From the NCBI RefSeq assembly GCF_003201285.1, contig NZ_QICS01000012.1, forward strand, positions 1-64,000: 64,000 bases of DNA. Reading direction: 5' to 3'. The translations under genes were made by a program, and so were the position numbers. The notes beneath the pieces were generated by a model. The model worked only from the letters and a program-made list of their open reading frames with translations. It had not been told where the DNA came from and made no database searches. This DNA is from Lachnotalea glycerini. Lineage in GTDB: Bacteria > Bacillota > Clostridia > Lachnospirales > Lachnospiraceae. Numbering within the stretch: the stretch's first letter is position 1; each line of letters starts with the position of its first letter. Positions 16,749-25,974 of this stretch are shown here, one piece after another.

Positions 16749-18221
16749 ATGAAGAATTTGCCGGAATTAAAATTAGGAATTGTAGCAGTTAGTCGTGATT
16801 GTTTTCCAATGTCTTTATCAGAGGGAAGGCGCAAAGCAGTTGTAGCAGAGTATAGTAAAAAAGGAACTATTTATGAATGTCCAGTTGTAATTGAAAGTGA
16901 AGTGGATATGCAAAAGGCGTTAAAAGATATTGAAAATGCAAAATGTAATGCTTTAGTGGTTTATCTTGGCAATTTTGGACCAGAAACACCGGAAACACTG
17001 ATAGCAAAATATTTTGACGGCCCTGTCATGGTAGTTGCAGCAGCAGAGGAAACAGGAGATAATTTGATTCAAGGCCGTGGTGACGCTTATTGTGGTATGC
17101 TAAATGCAAGCTACAACCTAAAACTTAGAAATGTAAAAGCATACATACCTGAATATCCAGTTGGAGATGCAGGGGATATTGCCAACATGATTGAAGAATT
17201 TGTACCTGTTGCAAAAGCAATTATTGGTTTAAATAATTTGAAGATTATAAGCTTTGGTCCTCGTCCACAGGATTTTTTGGCTTGCAATGCACCGATTAAA
17301 CAGTTGTATAATCTTGGTGTTGAAATAGAAGAAAATTCGGAATTGGATTTATTTGAGGCCTTTAATAAGCATGCAGGTGATGAACGGATTCCTACGGTAG
17401 TTCAGAGCATGGAAGCAGAGCTTTCAACAGGCAATATGAAGCCGGAGATCCTTCCAAAGCTTGCTCAGTATGAGATTACTTTATTAGATTGGATAGAAGA
17501 ACACAAGGGATCGAGAGAATATGTTGCAATTGCTGGTAAATGCTGGCCGGCTTTTCAGACACAGTTTGGCTTTGTTCCTTGTTATGTAAACAGCCGTTTG
17601 ACAGCTATGGGGATTCCTGTATCATGTGAGGTTGATATTTATGGTGCGTTAAGTGAGTTTATCGGGACGGTTGTATCGAATGATACGGTCACTTTGTTAG
17701 ATATTAACAATACTGTACCAGCCGATATGTATGAGTCAGAGATTAAGGGAAAATATGATTATACCTTAAAGGATACATTTATGGGATTTCATTGTGGAAA
17801 TACCGCAGCAGGCAAATTGTCTTTCTGTTCCATGAAATATCAGCTTATTATGGCCAGAAGCCTTCCAGAGGAAGTTACACAGGGAACTTTAGAAGGCGAT
17901 ATTATACCGGGTGATATTACTTTCTTCAGACTTCAGAGCACGGCAGATGCAAAGCTTCGAGGCTATATTGCACATGGGGAAGTTCTGCCGGTTGCAACTC
18001 GTTCTTTTGGTGGAATCGGAGTGTTTGCAATACCGGAAATGGGAAGATTCTATCGCCATGTATTAATAGAAGGTAATTATCCTCATCATGGTGCTGTTGC
18101 ATTTGGACATTTTGGCAAGGCATTGTATGAAGTATTTAAATATATAGGTGTAGAGGTTGAAGAAATTGGCTTTAATCAACCCAAATCAATGCTTTATAAA
18201 ACAGAAAATCCATTTGAATAG
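16749..18221 (+). CDS. FucI/AraA-family sugar isomerase (putative pentose isomerase)
   Basis: This 490-residue protein of the L-fucose/L-arabinose isomerase superfamily is shorter than classical FucI (~590). Likely metal ligands are E294 in VSCEVDIYGAL, D318 in TLLDINN and a His in NYPHHGAVAFGH (446/447). These enzymes interconvert aldoses and ketoses through an Mn2+ enediol mechanism. It is co-transcribed with a xylulokinase under a xylO-like site, and no XylA-type xylose isomerase is in the window. So it probably feeds D-xylulose, from D-xylose or D-arabinose. The substrate is inferred from context only. Confidence 0.8.
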   Translation: MKNLPELKLGIVAVSRDCFPMSLSEGRRKAVVAEYSKKGTIYECPVVIESEVDMQKALKDIENAKCNALVVYLGNFGPETPETLIAKYFDGPVMVVAAAEETGDNLIQGRGDAYCGMLNASYNLKLRNVKAYIPEYPVGDAGDIANMIEEFVPVAKAIIGLNNLKIISFGPRPQDFLACNAPIKQLYNLGVEIEENSELDLFEAFNKHAGDERIPTVVQSMEAELSTGNMKPEILPKLAQYEITLLDWIEEHKGSREYVAIAGKCWPAFQTQFGFVPCYVNSRLTAMGIPVSCEVDIYGALSEFIGTVVSNDTVTLLDINNTVPADMYESEIKGKYDYTLKDTFMGFHCGNTAAGKLSFCSMKYQLIMARSLPEEVTQGTLEGDIIPGDITFFRLQSTADAKLRGYIAHGEVLPVATRSFGGIGVFAIPEMGRFYRHVLIEGNYPHHGAVAFGHFGKALYEVFKYIGVEVEEIGFNQPKSMLYKTENPFE

Positions 18222-18230
18222 GAGAGAAAT

Positions 18231-19700
18231 ATGCTATATATTGGGGTTGATTTAGGAACATCTGCGGTTAAACTGATTCTAATGAATGCAGATGGTACAA
18301 TTGTAAATACAGTATCAAAGGAGTATCCTCTTTATTTTCCAAATCCTGGTTGGTCAGAGCAAAGACCGGAGGACTGGTGGGAGCAGGTCGTGCAGGGGAT
18401 GAAAGAGTTGATCAGTAATAATGACCATAATCAGATAGCAGGCATCAGTTTTGGAGGTCAGATGCATGGACTTGTTATTTTAGACAGTGAAGATCAAGTA
18501 ATCCGTCCTGCGATTCTTTGGAATGATGGAAGAACTGGAAAGCAAACCAATTTCTTAAATGAAGTAATCGGTAAGGATAAATTGTCTTCTTATACTGCCA
18601 ACATAGCTTTTGCTGGTTTTACGGCACCAAAGCTTTTATGGGTTATGGAAAATGAACCGGATCATTTTAGTAAGATCAGTAAAATTATGCTGCCTAAGGA
18701 CTATATTGCTTATAAGCTGTCAGGTGTACATAGTACAGACTATTCGGATGCCTCAGGAATGCTGTTAATGGATGTAAAGAATAAATGTTGGTCCAAAGAA
18801 ATGCTTGCGATTTGTTCTATTACACAAGAACAGATGCCAAAGCTGTTTGAAAGCTATGAAGTGGTAGGAAACTTAAAGCCGGATGTAGCTGCTATGCTTG
18901 GATTAAATGCAAGCTGTAAGGTTGTTGCAGGGGCAGGGGACAACGCGGCGGCGGCAGTGGGAACAGGAACCGTAGGGGACGGAAGATGCAATATATCACT
19001 TGGAACCTCAGGAACGATATTTATTTCAAGCAAGGAGTTTGGAGTAGATGAAAACAATGCACTTCATGCTTTTGCTCATGCAGATGGGCACTATCATTTA
19101 ATGGGATGTATGCTCAGCGCTGCCTCATGTAATAAATGGTGGATGGATGGCATTATAGGAACTAAGGATTACCCAAAGGAGCAGGCAGATATCCAAGAGT
19201 TGGGTGAAAATAACGTATATTTTCTTCCATATTTAATGGGTGAGCGCTCTCCGCACAACAATCCGGATGCAAGAGGAACCTTTATCGGAATGACGATGGA
19301 TACTACAAGAGCAGATATGACACAGGCGGTATTAGAAGGAGTAGCATTTGCAATCCGAGATTCACTTGAGGTTGCGAAGTCGTTAGGCATTCAGCTTCAA
19401 CGAACTAAAATATGTGGCGGCGGCGCGAAAAGTCTATTATGGAAACAAATCATAGCGAATGTCTTAAACCTTAAGGTGGATGTCATTGAAAGTGAAGAAG
19501 GTCCTGCACTTGGAAGTGCGATGTTAGCAGCAGTTGCCTGCAAGGAATATGCATCTGTAGAGGAAGCGGCAAAAAGCATAGTAAAGGTGATAGACACGAT
19601 TGAGCCTTCACCAGAGCTTGTTGAGAAGTATGAAGAAAAATATAGTAAATTTAAAAAAATATATCCATCTGTAAAAGAACTGTTTGATAGTTTAAAGTAA
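18231..19700 (+). CDS. xylB: Xylulokinase
   Basis: This 489-residue FGGY kinase phosphorylates D-xylulose to xylulose 5-phosphate. It has the N-terminal GVDLGTSAVK phosphate loop, the substrate motif GGQMHGLV, AILWNDGRT and the catalytic-base region VAGAGDNAAAAVG. The C-terminal GGGAKSLLWKQI is the FGGY signature. GGAGAGA precedes the ATG, 9 nt after the isomerase gene. Length and motifs fit XylB well. Confidence 0.9.
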   Translation: MLYIGVDLGTSAVKLILMNADGTIVNTVSKEYPLYFPNPGWSEQRPEDWWEQVVQGMKELISNNDHNQIAGISFGGQMHGLVILDSEDQVIRPAILWNDGRTGKQTNFLNEVIGKDKLSSYTANIAFAGFTAPKLLWVMENEPDHFSKISKIMLPKDYIAYKLSGVHSTDYSDASGMLLMDVKNKCWSKEMLAICSITQEQMPKLFESYEVVGNLKPDVAAMLGLNASCKVVAGAGDNAAAAVGTGTVGDGRCNISLGTSGTIFISSKEFGVDENNALHAFAHADGHYHLMGCMLSAASCNKWWMDGIIGTKDYPKEQADIQELGENNVYFLPYLMGERSPHNNPDARGTFIGMTMDTTRADMTQAVLEGVAFAIRDSLEVAKSLGIQLQRTKICGGGAKSLLWKQIIANVLNLKVDVIESEEGPALGSAMLAAVACKEYASVEEAAKSIVKVIDTIEPSPELVEKYEEKYSKFKKIYPSVKELFDSLK

Positions 19701-19704
19701 TATA

Positions 19705-19756
19705 GGGAGTGGCTGCTCTAATGACTATTTTAGTGTTAGAGCAGCCACTCTTTTCA
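19705..19756 (+). terminator. Terminator after xylB
   Basis: GAGTGGCTGCTCTAA and TTAGAGCAGCCACTC form a perfect 15-bp stem ending in TTTT. Confidence 0.85.
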
Positions 19757-19831
19757 TCTGAATGGATTGGCTTAATATATATTATTTTAACATATTGCAA
19801 AAAATAAATAGGTATGCTAGTATGAATTTAA

Positions 19832-19871
19832 GCTTTATTGAAAACGTTACCGATAACGTTTTCAATAAAGC
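19832..19871. promoter_or_regulatory. LacI-family operator pair (perfect 18-bp inverted repeat)
   Basis: Arms 19832-19849 and 19854-19871 are perfect reverse complements around CCGA. Each arm contains an AACGTT core, the CpG-centred half typical of LacI/MalR operators, so two overlapping sites are possible. It lies 80 nt before the maltodextrin-binding protein gene, and a LacI-family gene ends the same cluster. No clear -10/-35 pair was assigned. Confidence 0.7.
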
Positions 19872-19951
19872 AAATGCATCAGTAAATCTAAAAGGGGAAG
19901 CTTATGCATTTTATTTAATAATAGGAATTAATTCTTAGAAAGAGGGTAAAA

Positions 19952-21379
19952 ATGATGAGAAAGTTAAAAAAAGTGGCAGCATTTGCCATGGCTACAACAA
20001 TGTTTGCATCTTCACTTATTGGTTGTGGGAGCAGTTCAACAGATACTTCGGCAACAACAAATTCTATCACTACAGAAGCAAACGATACAACAAAAAAAGA
20101 TGCAGCAACAAAGGGAGCCGAAGAAATCTATTTCTTAAATTTTAAGCCAGAAAGTGCAGATGTTTATAATGAAATTGTAACAAGATATGAAGCAGAATCA
20201 GGAGTTAAGGTTAAAGTTGTTACAGCAGCAAGTGGAACCTATGAAACTACATTAAAATCTGAAATTGCTAAAACAGATGCACCTACTATTTTTCAGATTA
20301 ATGGACCAGTGGGATATCAGACATGGAAAGACTATTGTGCTGATTTAAGCAAAACAGATTTATATAATAATTTAACAGATAAAGGCTTAGCTGTATCAGA
20401 AGGAGAAGGAGTATACGGTATCCCTTATGCGGTAGAAGGCTATGGAATTATTTACAATGATGAAATTATGCAGAAATATTTTGCATTAGAGGATAAAGCT
20501 GTAAGTATCTTATCAACAGAAGAAATAAAAAATTTTGCAACATTAAAGTCAGTTGTTGAAGATATGACGAAGCATGTGAAAGATTTAGGAATTGATGGTG
20601 TCTTTGCAAATACTTCATTAGCGGAAGGTAATCAATGGAGATGGCAGACACATTTAGCCAACTTACCACTTTACTATGAATTTTCTGAAAACAAGGATTA
20701 TGACACTACAACAGCAGCAGGTTTGGCAGCAGATGAAATTCAATTCAAATATGAGGAAAATTATAAAAATATTTTTGATTTATATATTAATAACTCAACT
20801 GTTGCACCTACTTTATTAGGTGCAAAAACAGTAGATGATTCCATGGCAGAATTTGCTTTAGGTAAATGCGCTATGGTTCAAAATGGTAACTGGGCATGGG
20901 GACAGATTAGTGGTCTTGAAGGTAATGTTGTAAAAGAAGATAGTATCAAATATTTGCCAATTTACACAGGTGTTGCCGGAGAAGAAAATCAAGGCTTATG
21001 TATTGGTACAGAGAATTACTTTGCAATTAATAATGAGGTTTCACCTGAAAAACAGCAAGCTTCTATTGATTTTCTAAATTGGTTATTTTCTAGTGATACA
21101 GGAAAAGCTTTTGTTTCTAATGATTTAAAATTTATTGCACCGTTTACTACATTTTCAGATGCTCAAAGACCGACAGATCCTTTAGCAAAACAGATATTTG
21201 CTTGGATGGAAAATGGTTCCATAACAGTAAATTGGACATTCGCAGCATTCCCAAGTGAAGAATTTAAGAACTACTTTGGAAGCGCATTGTTAGAATATGC
21301 GCAAGGAAATGCTACATGGGATGATGTAGTATCAGTTGTGAAAGAATCATGGGCATCAGAAAGAGCAGCTGCTAAATAA
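19952..21379 (+). CDS. Extracellular solute-binding lipoprotein (maltodextrin type)
   Basis: This 475-residue family 1 binding protein has the lipobox LIGC (Cys ~residue 25) and a Thr/Ser-rich linker. The MalE-like fold begins EEIYFLNFKPESADVYNEIV, with FQINGPVGYQTW and MVQNGNWAWGQI typical of the family. It is followed by MalF/MalG-type permeases and amylomaltase, so the ligand is probably a maltodextrin. Two adjacent ATGs (19952, 19955) share AGAGGG at 19941-19946; either could be used. No ATPase is encoded here, so a shared MsmK-like ATPase elsewhere is expected. Confidence 0.88.
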   Translation: MMRKLKKVAAFAMATTMFASSLIGCGSSSTDTSATTNSITTEANDTTKKDAATKGAEEIYFLNFKPESADVYNEIVTRYEAESGVKVKVVTAASGTYETTLKSEIAKTDAPTIFQINGPVGYQTWKDYCADLSKTDLYNNLTDKGLAVSEGEGVYGIPYAVEGYGIIYNDEIMQKYFALEDKAVSILSTEEIKNFATLKSVVEDMTKHVKDLGIDGVFANTSLAEGNQWRWQTHLANLPLYYEFSENKDYDTTTAAGLAADEIQFKYEENYKNIFDLYINNSTVAPTLLGAKTVDDSMAEFALGKCAMVQNGNWAWGQISGLEGNVVKEDSIKYLPIYTGVAGEENQGLCIGTENYFAINNEVSPEKQQASIDFLNWLFSSDTGKAFVSNDLKFIAPFTTFSDAQRPTDPLAKQIFAWMENGSITVNWTFAAFPSEEFKNYFGSALLEYAQGNATWDDVVSVVKESWASERAAAK

Positions 21380-21495
21380 TATTTTGATTATGGTGAGCCA
21401 AGGCTTTTGACTGGCTCACTATTTTAATATAATAATGAACTAGTATATGTGTTATTGCAAAGATTCTTAAATAGAGCAAGATTAGGAGAGATTTT

Positions 21496-22344
21496 ATGGA
21501 AAAAACACTTAAAAAATATTTTCCAATATTTGTATTACCTACACTAATTGCTTTTACAATCGCATTTATAATACCTTTTATTTTGGGTGTATATTTATCC
21601 TTTTGTGATTTTAATACTGTTACAAATGCAAAGTTTATAGGCTTTGGAAATTATAGTAAAGCTTTTAGCATTAATAGGGAATTTATAAATGCATTATGGT
21701 TTACTATTAAATTTACAATTATATCGGTTACTACTATTAATATTTTTGCATTTTTATTAGCATTATCACTAACAAGAGAAATAAAAGGAACAAATATTTT
21801 TAGAACTATATTTTTTATGCCAAACTTAATCGGCGGTATTGTATTAGGATACATATGGCAGTTAATTATAAACGGAATCTTATATAAATTTGAAGTTACT
21901 TTAACATTTAATGCGAAGTATGGCTTTTGGGGTTTAGTTGCATTAATGAATTGGCAGTTAATTGGTTATATGATGATTATCTATATCGCAGGGATACAAA
22001 ATGTTCCTGAAGATTTAATAGAGGCAGCAAAAATTGACGGAGCTACACCGGTTCAGATATTGAAAAAGATAATTATACCGATGGTTATGCCATCCATAAC
22101 GATTTGCTTATTTCTAACATTATCGAATTCCTTTAAATTATTTGATCAAAACTTAGCATTAACAGCAGGTGCACCTTCTAAGAAAACTACTATGCTTGCA
22201 CTTGATATTTATAACACTTTCTATGGAAGAAGTGGATTTGAAGGGGTTGGTCAGGCAAAAGCAGTGATATTTTTTATTTTAGTAGCAGCAATAGCAATTA
22301 CACAGCTTGTTATTACCAGAAAGAAGGAGGTAGAAAGCGAATGA
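21496..22344 (+). CDS. Sugar ABC permease (MalF-type)
   Basis: This 282-residue protein has six predicted helices and the EAA loop DLIEAAKIDGATPVQILKKIIIPMVMPS that contacts the ATPase. It belongs to the CUT1 family (di- and oligosaccharides). The gene overlaps the next one by 4 nt (ATGA), so both permeases should be made in equal amounts. A hairpin-like GAGCCA...TGGCTC segment at about 21393-21420, between the binding-protein gene and this one, could limit read-through. Confidence 0.88.
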   Translation: MEKTLKKYFPIFVLPTLIAFTIAFIIPFILGVYLSFCDFNTVTNAKFIGFGNYSKAFSINREFINALWFTIKFTIISVTTINIFAFLLALSLTREIKGTNIFRTIFFMPNLIGGIVLGYIWQLIINGILYKFEVTLTFNAKYGFWGLVALMNWQLIGYMMIIYIAGIQNVPEDLIEAAKIDGATPVQILKKIIIPMVMPSITICLFLTLSNSFKLFDQNLALTAGAPSKKTTMLALDIYNTFYGRSGFEGVGQAKAVIFFILVAAIAITQLVITRKKEVESE

Positions 22345-23180
22345 ATAAAAAAATAGATTCAAGAAATAATTTAGTAATAATGATAATCATGATTGTATTA
22401 TCAGTTGCTTTTCTAATACCTATTTTAATTGTATTTATGAACTCATTCAAAGGTAAATTATATATAAGTGATACGCCATTTAAGCTACCGTCTAAAACCA
22501 CTTTTGTCGGATTGAATAATTACATAGAAGGTATTGTGAAAATAGGTTTTTTTAAGTCTTTTGGCTGGTCATTGTTTATTACAATATTCTCGGTAGCAGC
22601 CATTGTATTTTTTACGTCTATGACTGGATGGTGGCTGACAAGAGTAAAAACAAAATTTACGACTGCATTATATTATATGTTTGCATTTTCTATGATCGTG
22701 CCATTTCAAATGGTAATGTTTCCGATGGTAAAGGTTTCTAATATGTTGCATCTTGATAATCCATTTGGTATTATTGTAATATATTTAGGATTTGGAGCAG
22801 GTTTATCTGTATTTATGTTCTGTGGATTTGTTAAGTCTCTGCCAATTGAGGTGGAAGAATCAGCAATGATAGATGGATGTACACCAATCCTTACATTTTT
22901 CAAGGTAGTACTTCCAATACTGAAACCAACCGCTATAACAGTTGCGATTCTTAATACAATGTGGATATGGAATGATTATTTACTTCCTTATTTATTAATA
23001 GGTAATAATTATAAAACAATTCCTATTGCAATTCAGTATTTAAAAGGCGGATATGGAGCAATTGATATGGGAGCTATGATGGCTATGCTGGTTCTTGCCA
23101 TTATTCCTATTATAGTATTCTATATGTTATGTCAGAAGCACATTGTGAAAGGTGTTATTTCAGGAGCTGTTAAGGGATGA
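22341..23180 (+). CDS. Sugar ABC permease (MalG-type)
   Basis: This 279-residue CUT1 permease has six helices and the EAA loop VEESAMIDGCTPILTFFKVVLP. Its partner is the preceding MalF-type protein, with which it overlaps by 4 nt. AAGGAGG lies inside the end of the upstream gene. It completes the membrane part of the maltodextrin importer. Confidence 0.88.
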   Translation: MNKKIDSRNNLVIMIIMIVLSVAFLIPILIVFMNSFKGKLYISDTPFKLPSKTTFVGLNNYIEGIVKIGFFKSFGWSLFITIFSVAAIVFFTSMTGWWLTRVKTKFTTALYYMFAFSMIVPFQMVMFPMVKVSNMLHLDNPFGIIVIYLGFGAGLSVFMFCGFVKSLPIEVEESAMIDGCTPILTFFKVVLPILKPTAITVAILNTMWIWNDYLLPYLLIGNNYKTIPIAIQYLKGGYGAIDMGAMMAMLVLAIIPIIVFYMLCQKHIVKGVISGAVKG

Positions 23181-23195
23181 GAAATGGAGGATTTT

Positions 23196-24677
23196 ATGAG
23201 AGCAAGTGGAATATTATTACCCGTTTCAAGTCTGCCATCTAAATATGGTATTGGTACTTTTTCAAAGCAAGCTTATCAGTTTGTAGATATTTTAGAAGCG
23301 GCAGGACAAAAATACTGGCAAATTTTGCCTTTAGGACCAACCGGATATGGTGATTCTCCTTATCAATCTTTTTCAACGTTTGCCGGGAATCCATATTATA
23401 TCGATTTAGAGGATTTAATTCAGAAAGGTTATATTACGAAACAAGAATGTGATGCTTGTGATTTTGGAGATAATGATAGATATATTGATTATGAAAAAAT
23501 ATATTTAGCAAGATTTGATATTTTGAAAAAAGCTTATCAAGCGAGTGATATAGCAAAAAATGTGGATTTTAATCATTTCATTAAAAATAACGATTTTTGG
23601 TTAAATGATTATTCTCTCTATATGGCAATAAAGAATCATTTTAAAGGTATTAGCTGGATTCAATGGGATGAAGATATCAGACATAGAAAATCAGAGGCCG
23701 TGAAAGTGTATTCAGAGGAATTACATGAGGAAGTAGAATTTTATCAATTTCTTCAATACATTTTTAATAATCAATGGAAACAATTAAAGAAATACGCAAA
23801 TAAAAAGGATGTTAAAATAATTGGAGATATTCCTATTTATGTTGCATTAGACAGCGCAGACTGTTGGGCGAATACTAAGTTATTTCAGTTTGATAAAAAA
23901 AATATGCCAAGTGGCGTTGCAGGATGCCCACCGGATGCATTTTCAAAAACAGGTCAGTTATGGGGGAATCCACTATATGATTGGAAATATCATGAAAATA
24001 CAAATTTTGAATGGTGGATTCAAAGAATAGAATATTGTTTTAAACTTTATGATGTGGTAAGAGTGGATCACTTTAGAGGATTTGATGAATATTATACAAT
24101 TCCATATGGTGAAACAACTGCAATAAATGGAATTTGGAAAAAGGGACCAGGTTATAAATTATTTGAAGCCTTGAATCAAAAATTAGGAGATGTGGATATT
24201 ATTGCAGAAGATTTAGGCTTCTTAACTGATCGTGTTCGCCAGTTATTAAAGCAAACTGGATATCCAGGAATGAAAGTATTACAGTTTGCTTTTGATTCAA
24301 GAGAAGATAACGATTATTTACCACATAATTATGATAAAAATTGTATTGTTTATACCGGAACACATGATAATAATACTATATTAGGCTGGTATGAAGTGAT
24401 TTCAAAAGAAGATAAGAAGTTTTCAATTAATTATATGAATAATGCATTGTCGAAATCAAATGAGGTACAATGGGACTTCATTCGATTAGCAATGCAAAGT
24501 GTGGCTAAAACTTGTATTGTTCCTATTCAAGACTATTTAAGCTTAGGCAGCGAAGCTAGAATTAACACGCCATCTACTTTAGGAGGCAACTGGAAGTGGA
24601 GATTAAAGGAAGATGAGATTACAGATAGTATCATTAAAAGAATATACGAAATGACAAAAATATATGGTAGACTATAA
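23196..24677 (+). CDS. malQ: 4-alpha-glucanotransferase (amylomaltase, GH77)
   Basis: This 493-residue enzyme transfers alpha-1,4-glucan segments between maltodextrins in the cytoplasm, releasing glucose. It begins MRASGILLPVSSLPSKYGIG, typical of GH77. Catalytic-region motifs are VVRVDHFRGF (nucleophile Asp), IIAEDLG (acid/base Glu) and YTGTHDNNT (third acid). The start at 23196 is preferred to the ATG at 23184 because TGGAGG (23185-23190) lies just before it. It follows the permease gene by 15 nt. Confidence 0.92.
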   Translation: MRASGILLPVSSLPSKYGIGTFSKQAYQFVDILEAAGQKYWQILPLGPTGYGDSPYQSFSTFAGNPYYIDLEDLIQKGYITKQECDACDFGDNDRYIDYEKIYLARFDILKKAYQASDIAKNVDFNHFIKNNDFWLNDYSLYMAIKNHFKGISWIQWDEDIRHRKSEAVKVYSEELHEEVEFYQFLQYIFNNQWKQLKKYANKKDVKIIGDIPIYVALDSADCWANTKLFQFDKKNMPSGVAGCPPDAFSKTGQLWGNPLYDWKYHENTNFEWWIQRIEYCFKLYDVVRVDHFRGFDEYYTIPYGETTAINGIWKKGPGYKLFEALNQKLGDVDIIAEDLGFLTDRVRQLLKQTGYPGMKVLQFAFDSREDNDYLPHNYDKNCIVYTGTHDNNTILGWYEVISKEDKKFSINYMNNALSKSNEVQWDFIRLAMQSVAKTCIVPIQDYLSLGSEARINTPSTLGGNWKWRLKEDEITDSIIKRIYEMTKIYGRL

Positions 24678-24748
24678 AAAAACGGTGTAGCATTTTGAGT
24701 TTAATAGCTATAATTTACATCAAAGTGAAAAGTTGAGAAGGAAAATTT

Positions 24749-25780
24749 ATGGAAACGATTACAATTAAGGATATAGCCAAAATGTGTGGTGTAGGTGTAA
24801 GCACAGTTTCACGAGCTATTAATGATCATCCTGACATCAACCAAGAAACTAAAAATATCGTTATGCAGGTAATAAAAGAGAATAATTATATACCAAATAA
24901 TAGTGCTAGAAACTTGAAACGTTCCGATTCTAGAACAATTGCAGTACTTATTAAAGGTATTAGTAATCCTTTTTTTAGCAGCATGATTAAAATATTTGAG
25001 AATGAAATACAAAGAAAAAAATATTCTTTTGTATTACACAGAGTAGAAGAACAGGAAGATGAAATTGATGTTGCAGTAGAATTAGTCAAAGAAAAAAGAC
25101 TAAGAGGTATTGTCTTTTTGGGAGGACATTTTACACATACGGCTGAAAAGCTTGAACAAGTAAAAGTTCCTTTTGTATTAAGTACGATAGGTGTTAAGGA
25201 AAATAATTTAATAAATAAAGGCTTTGCCTGTGTGGCGGTTGATGATTTTAAAGAAAGTTATAAAATGGTTGATTATTTGTGTAAGAATGGTCATAAAAAA
25301 ATAGCCATTATATCTTCTTCGATATCGGATGAAAGTATTGGTAAACGTCGTTTGGAAGGTTACAAGAAAGCTCTAGAGGATAATCATATTTTCTATAATA
25401 TGAATCTTGTTCGTACTATGAGAGAAGATATCGAAACATATACCATGAAGAATGGTTATGAGGTAACAAAGGATTTATTGGAATCTAATGAAGAATTTAC
25501 GGCGATTTATGCAATATCAGATAGTTTAGCAATTGGTGCTTGCAGAGCTATAATGGAAGCAGGTAAGAATGTGCCAAATGATTATTCAGTAGCTGGATTT
25601 GATGGACTGGAGATAGGATTGTTTTACAATCCATCTCTTACAACAATACGTCAGCCAGTTGAAGAAATGGCATTTGAGACTATTAAAATGTTATTTGATT
25701 TGATAAATAAAAAGACAACTCCAGATAGTAAAATATTTCCAGCTAAATTAGTGATTGCAGAATCAACGAGAAAAATTTAG
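24749..25780 (+). CDS. LacI-family transcriptional regulator
   Basis: This 343-residue repressor has an N-terminal LacI HTH (TIKDIAKMCGVGVSTVSRAIN), hinge helix and ligand-binding core with VAVDDFKESYKMVDYL and VAGFDGLEIG. It is the last gene of the maltodextrin cluster and likely acts at the AACGTT-centred inverted repeat at 19832-19871. The effector is probably a maltodextrin or glucose derivative. A terminator follows at 25796. Confidence 0.88.
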   Translation: METITIKDIAKMCGVGVSTVSRAINDHPDINQETKNIVMQVIKENNYIPNNSARNLKRSDSRTIAVLIKGISNPFFSSMIKIFENEIQRKKYSFVLHRVEEQEDEIDVAVELVKEKRLRGIVFLGGHFTHTAEKLEQVKVPFVLSTIGVKENNLINKGFACVAVDDFKESYKMVDYLCKNGHKKIAIISSSISDESIGKRRLEGYKKALEDNHIFYNMNLVRTMREDIETYTMKNGYEVTKDLLESNEEFTAIYAISDSLAIGACRAIMEAGKNVPNDYSVAGFDGLEIGLFYNPSLTTIRQPVEEMAFETIKMLFDLINKKTTPDSKIFPAKLVIAESTRKI

Positions 25781-25795
25781 AATTTGATGTATTGC

Positions 25796-25828
25796 TTGCG
25801 CCCCTTAAAAAGGGTGCATCTTTTTTAA
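25796..25828 (+). terminator. Terminator after the LacI gene
   Basis: TGCGCCCCTT and AAGGGTGCA pair around a short A-loop, followed by TTTTTT. Confidence 0.8.
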
Positions 25829-25891
25829 TTGAGAGAGCTTTTGTTAAAAAATAGGAAAATGCGTTTCAGTGCTGCATAAAAAGTATTGCAG

Positions 25892-25929
25892 TTGACAATA
25901 AAAAAGGTTACAATTAATTTTATTGTAAC
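25892..25929 (+). promoter_or_regulatory. Putative promoter and inverted repeat before ecfA1
   Basis: TTGACA at 25892-25897 is clear; the best -10 at 17 nt is TAATTT (25915-25920), which is weak. GTTACAAT (25907-25914) and ATTGTAAC (25922-25929) form a perfect dyad around the -10 and could be an operator. Confidence 0.45.
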
Positions 25930-25974
25930 TAGATTTTGGCGAAATTTTGCTAAAGAAAATATTTGAGGTATCAT

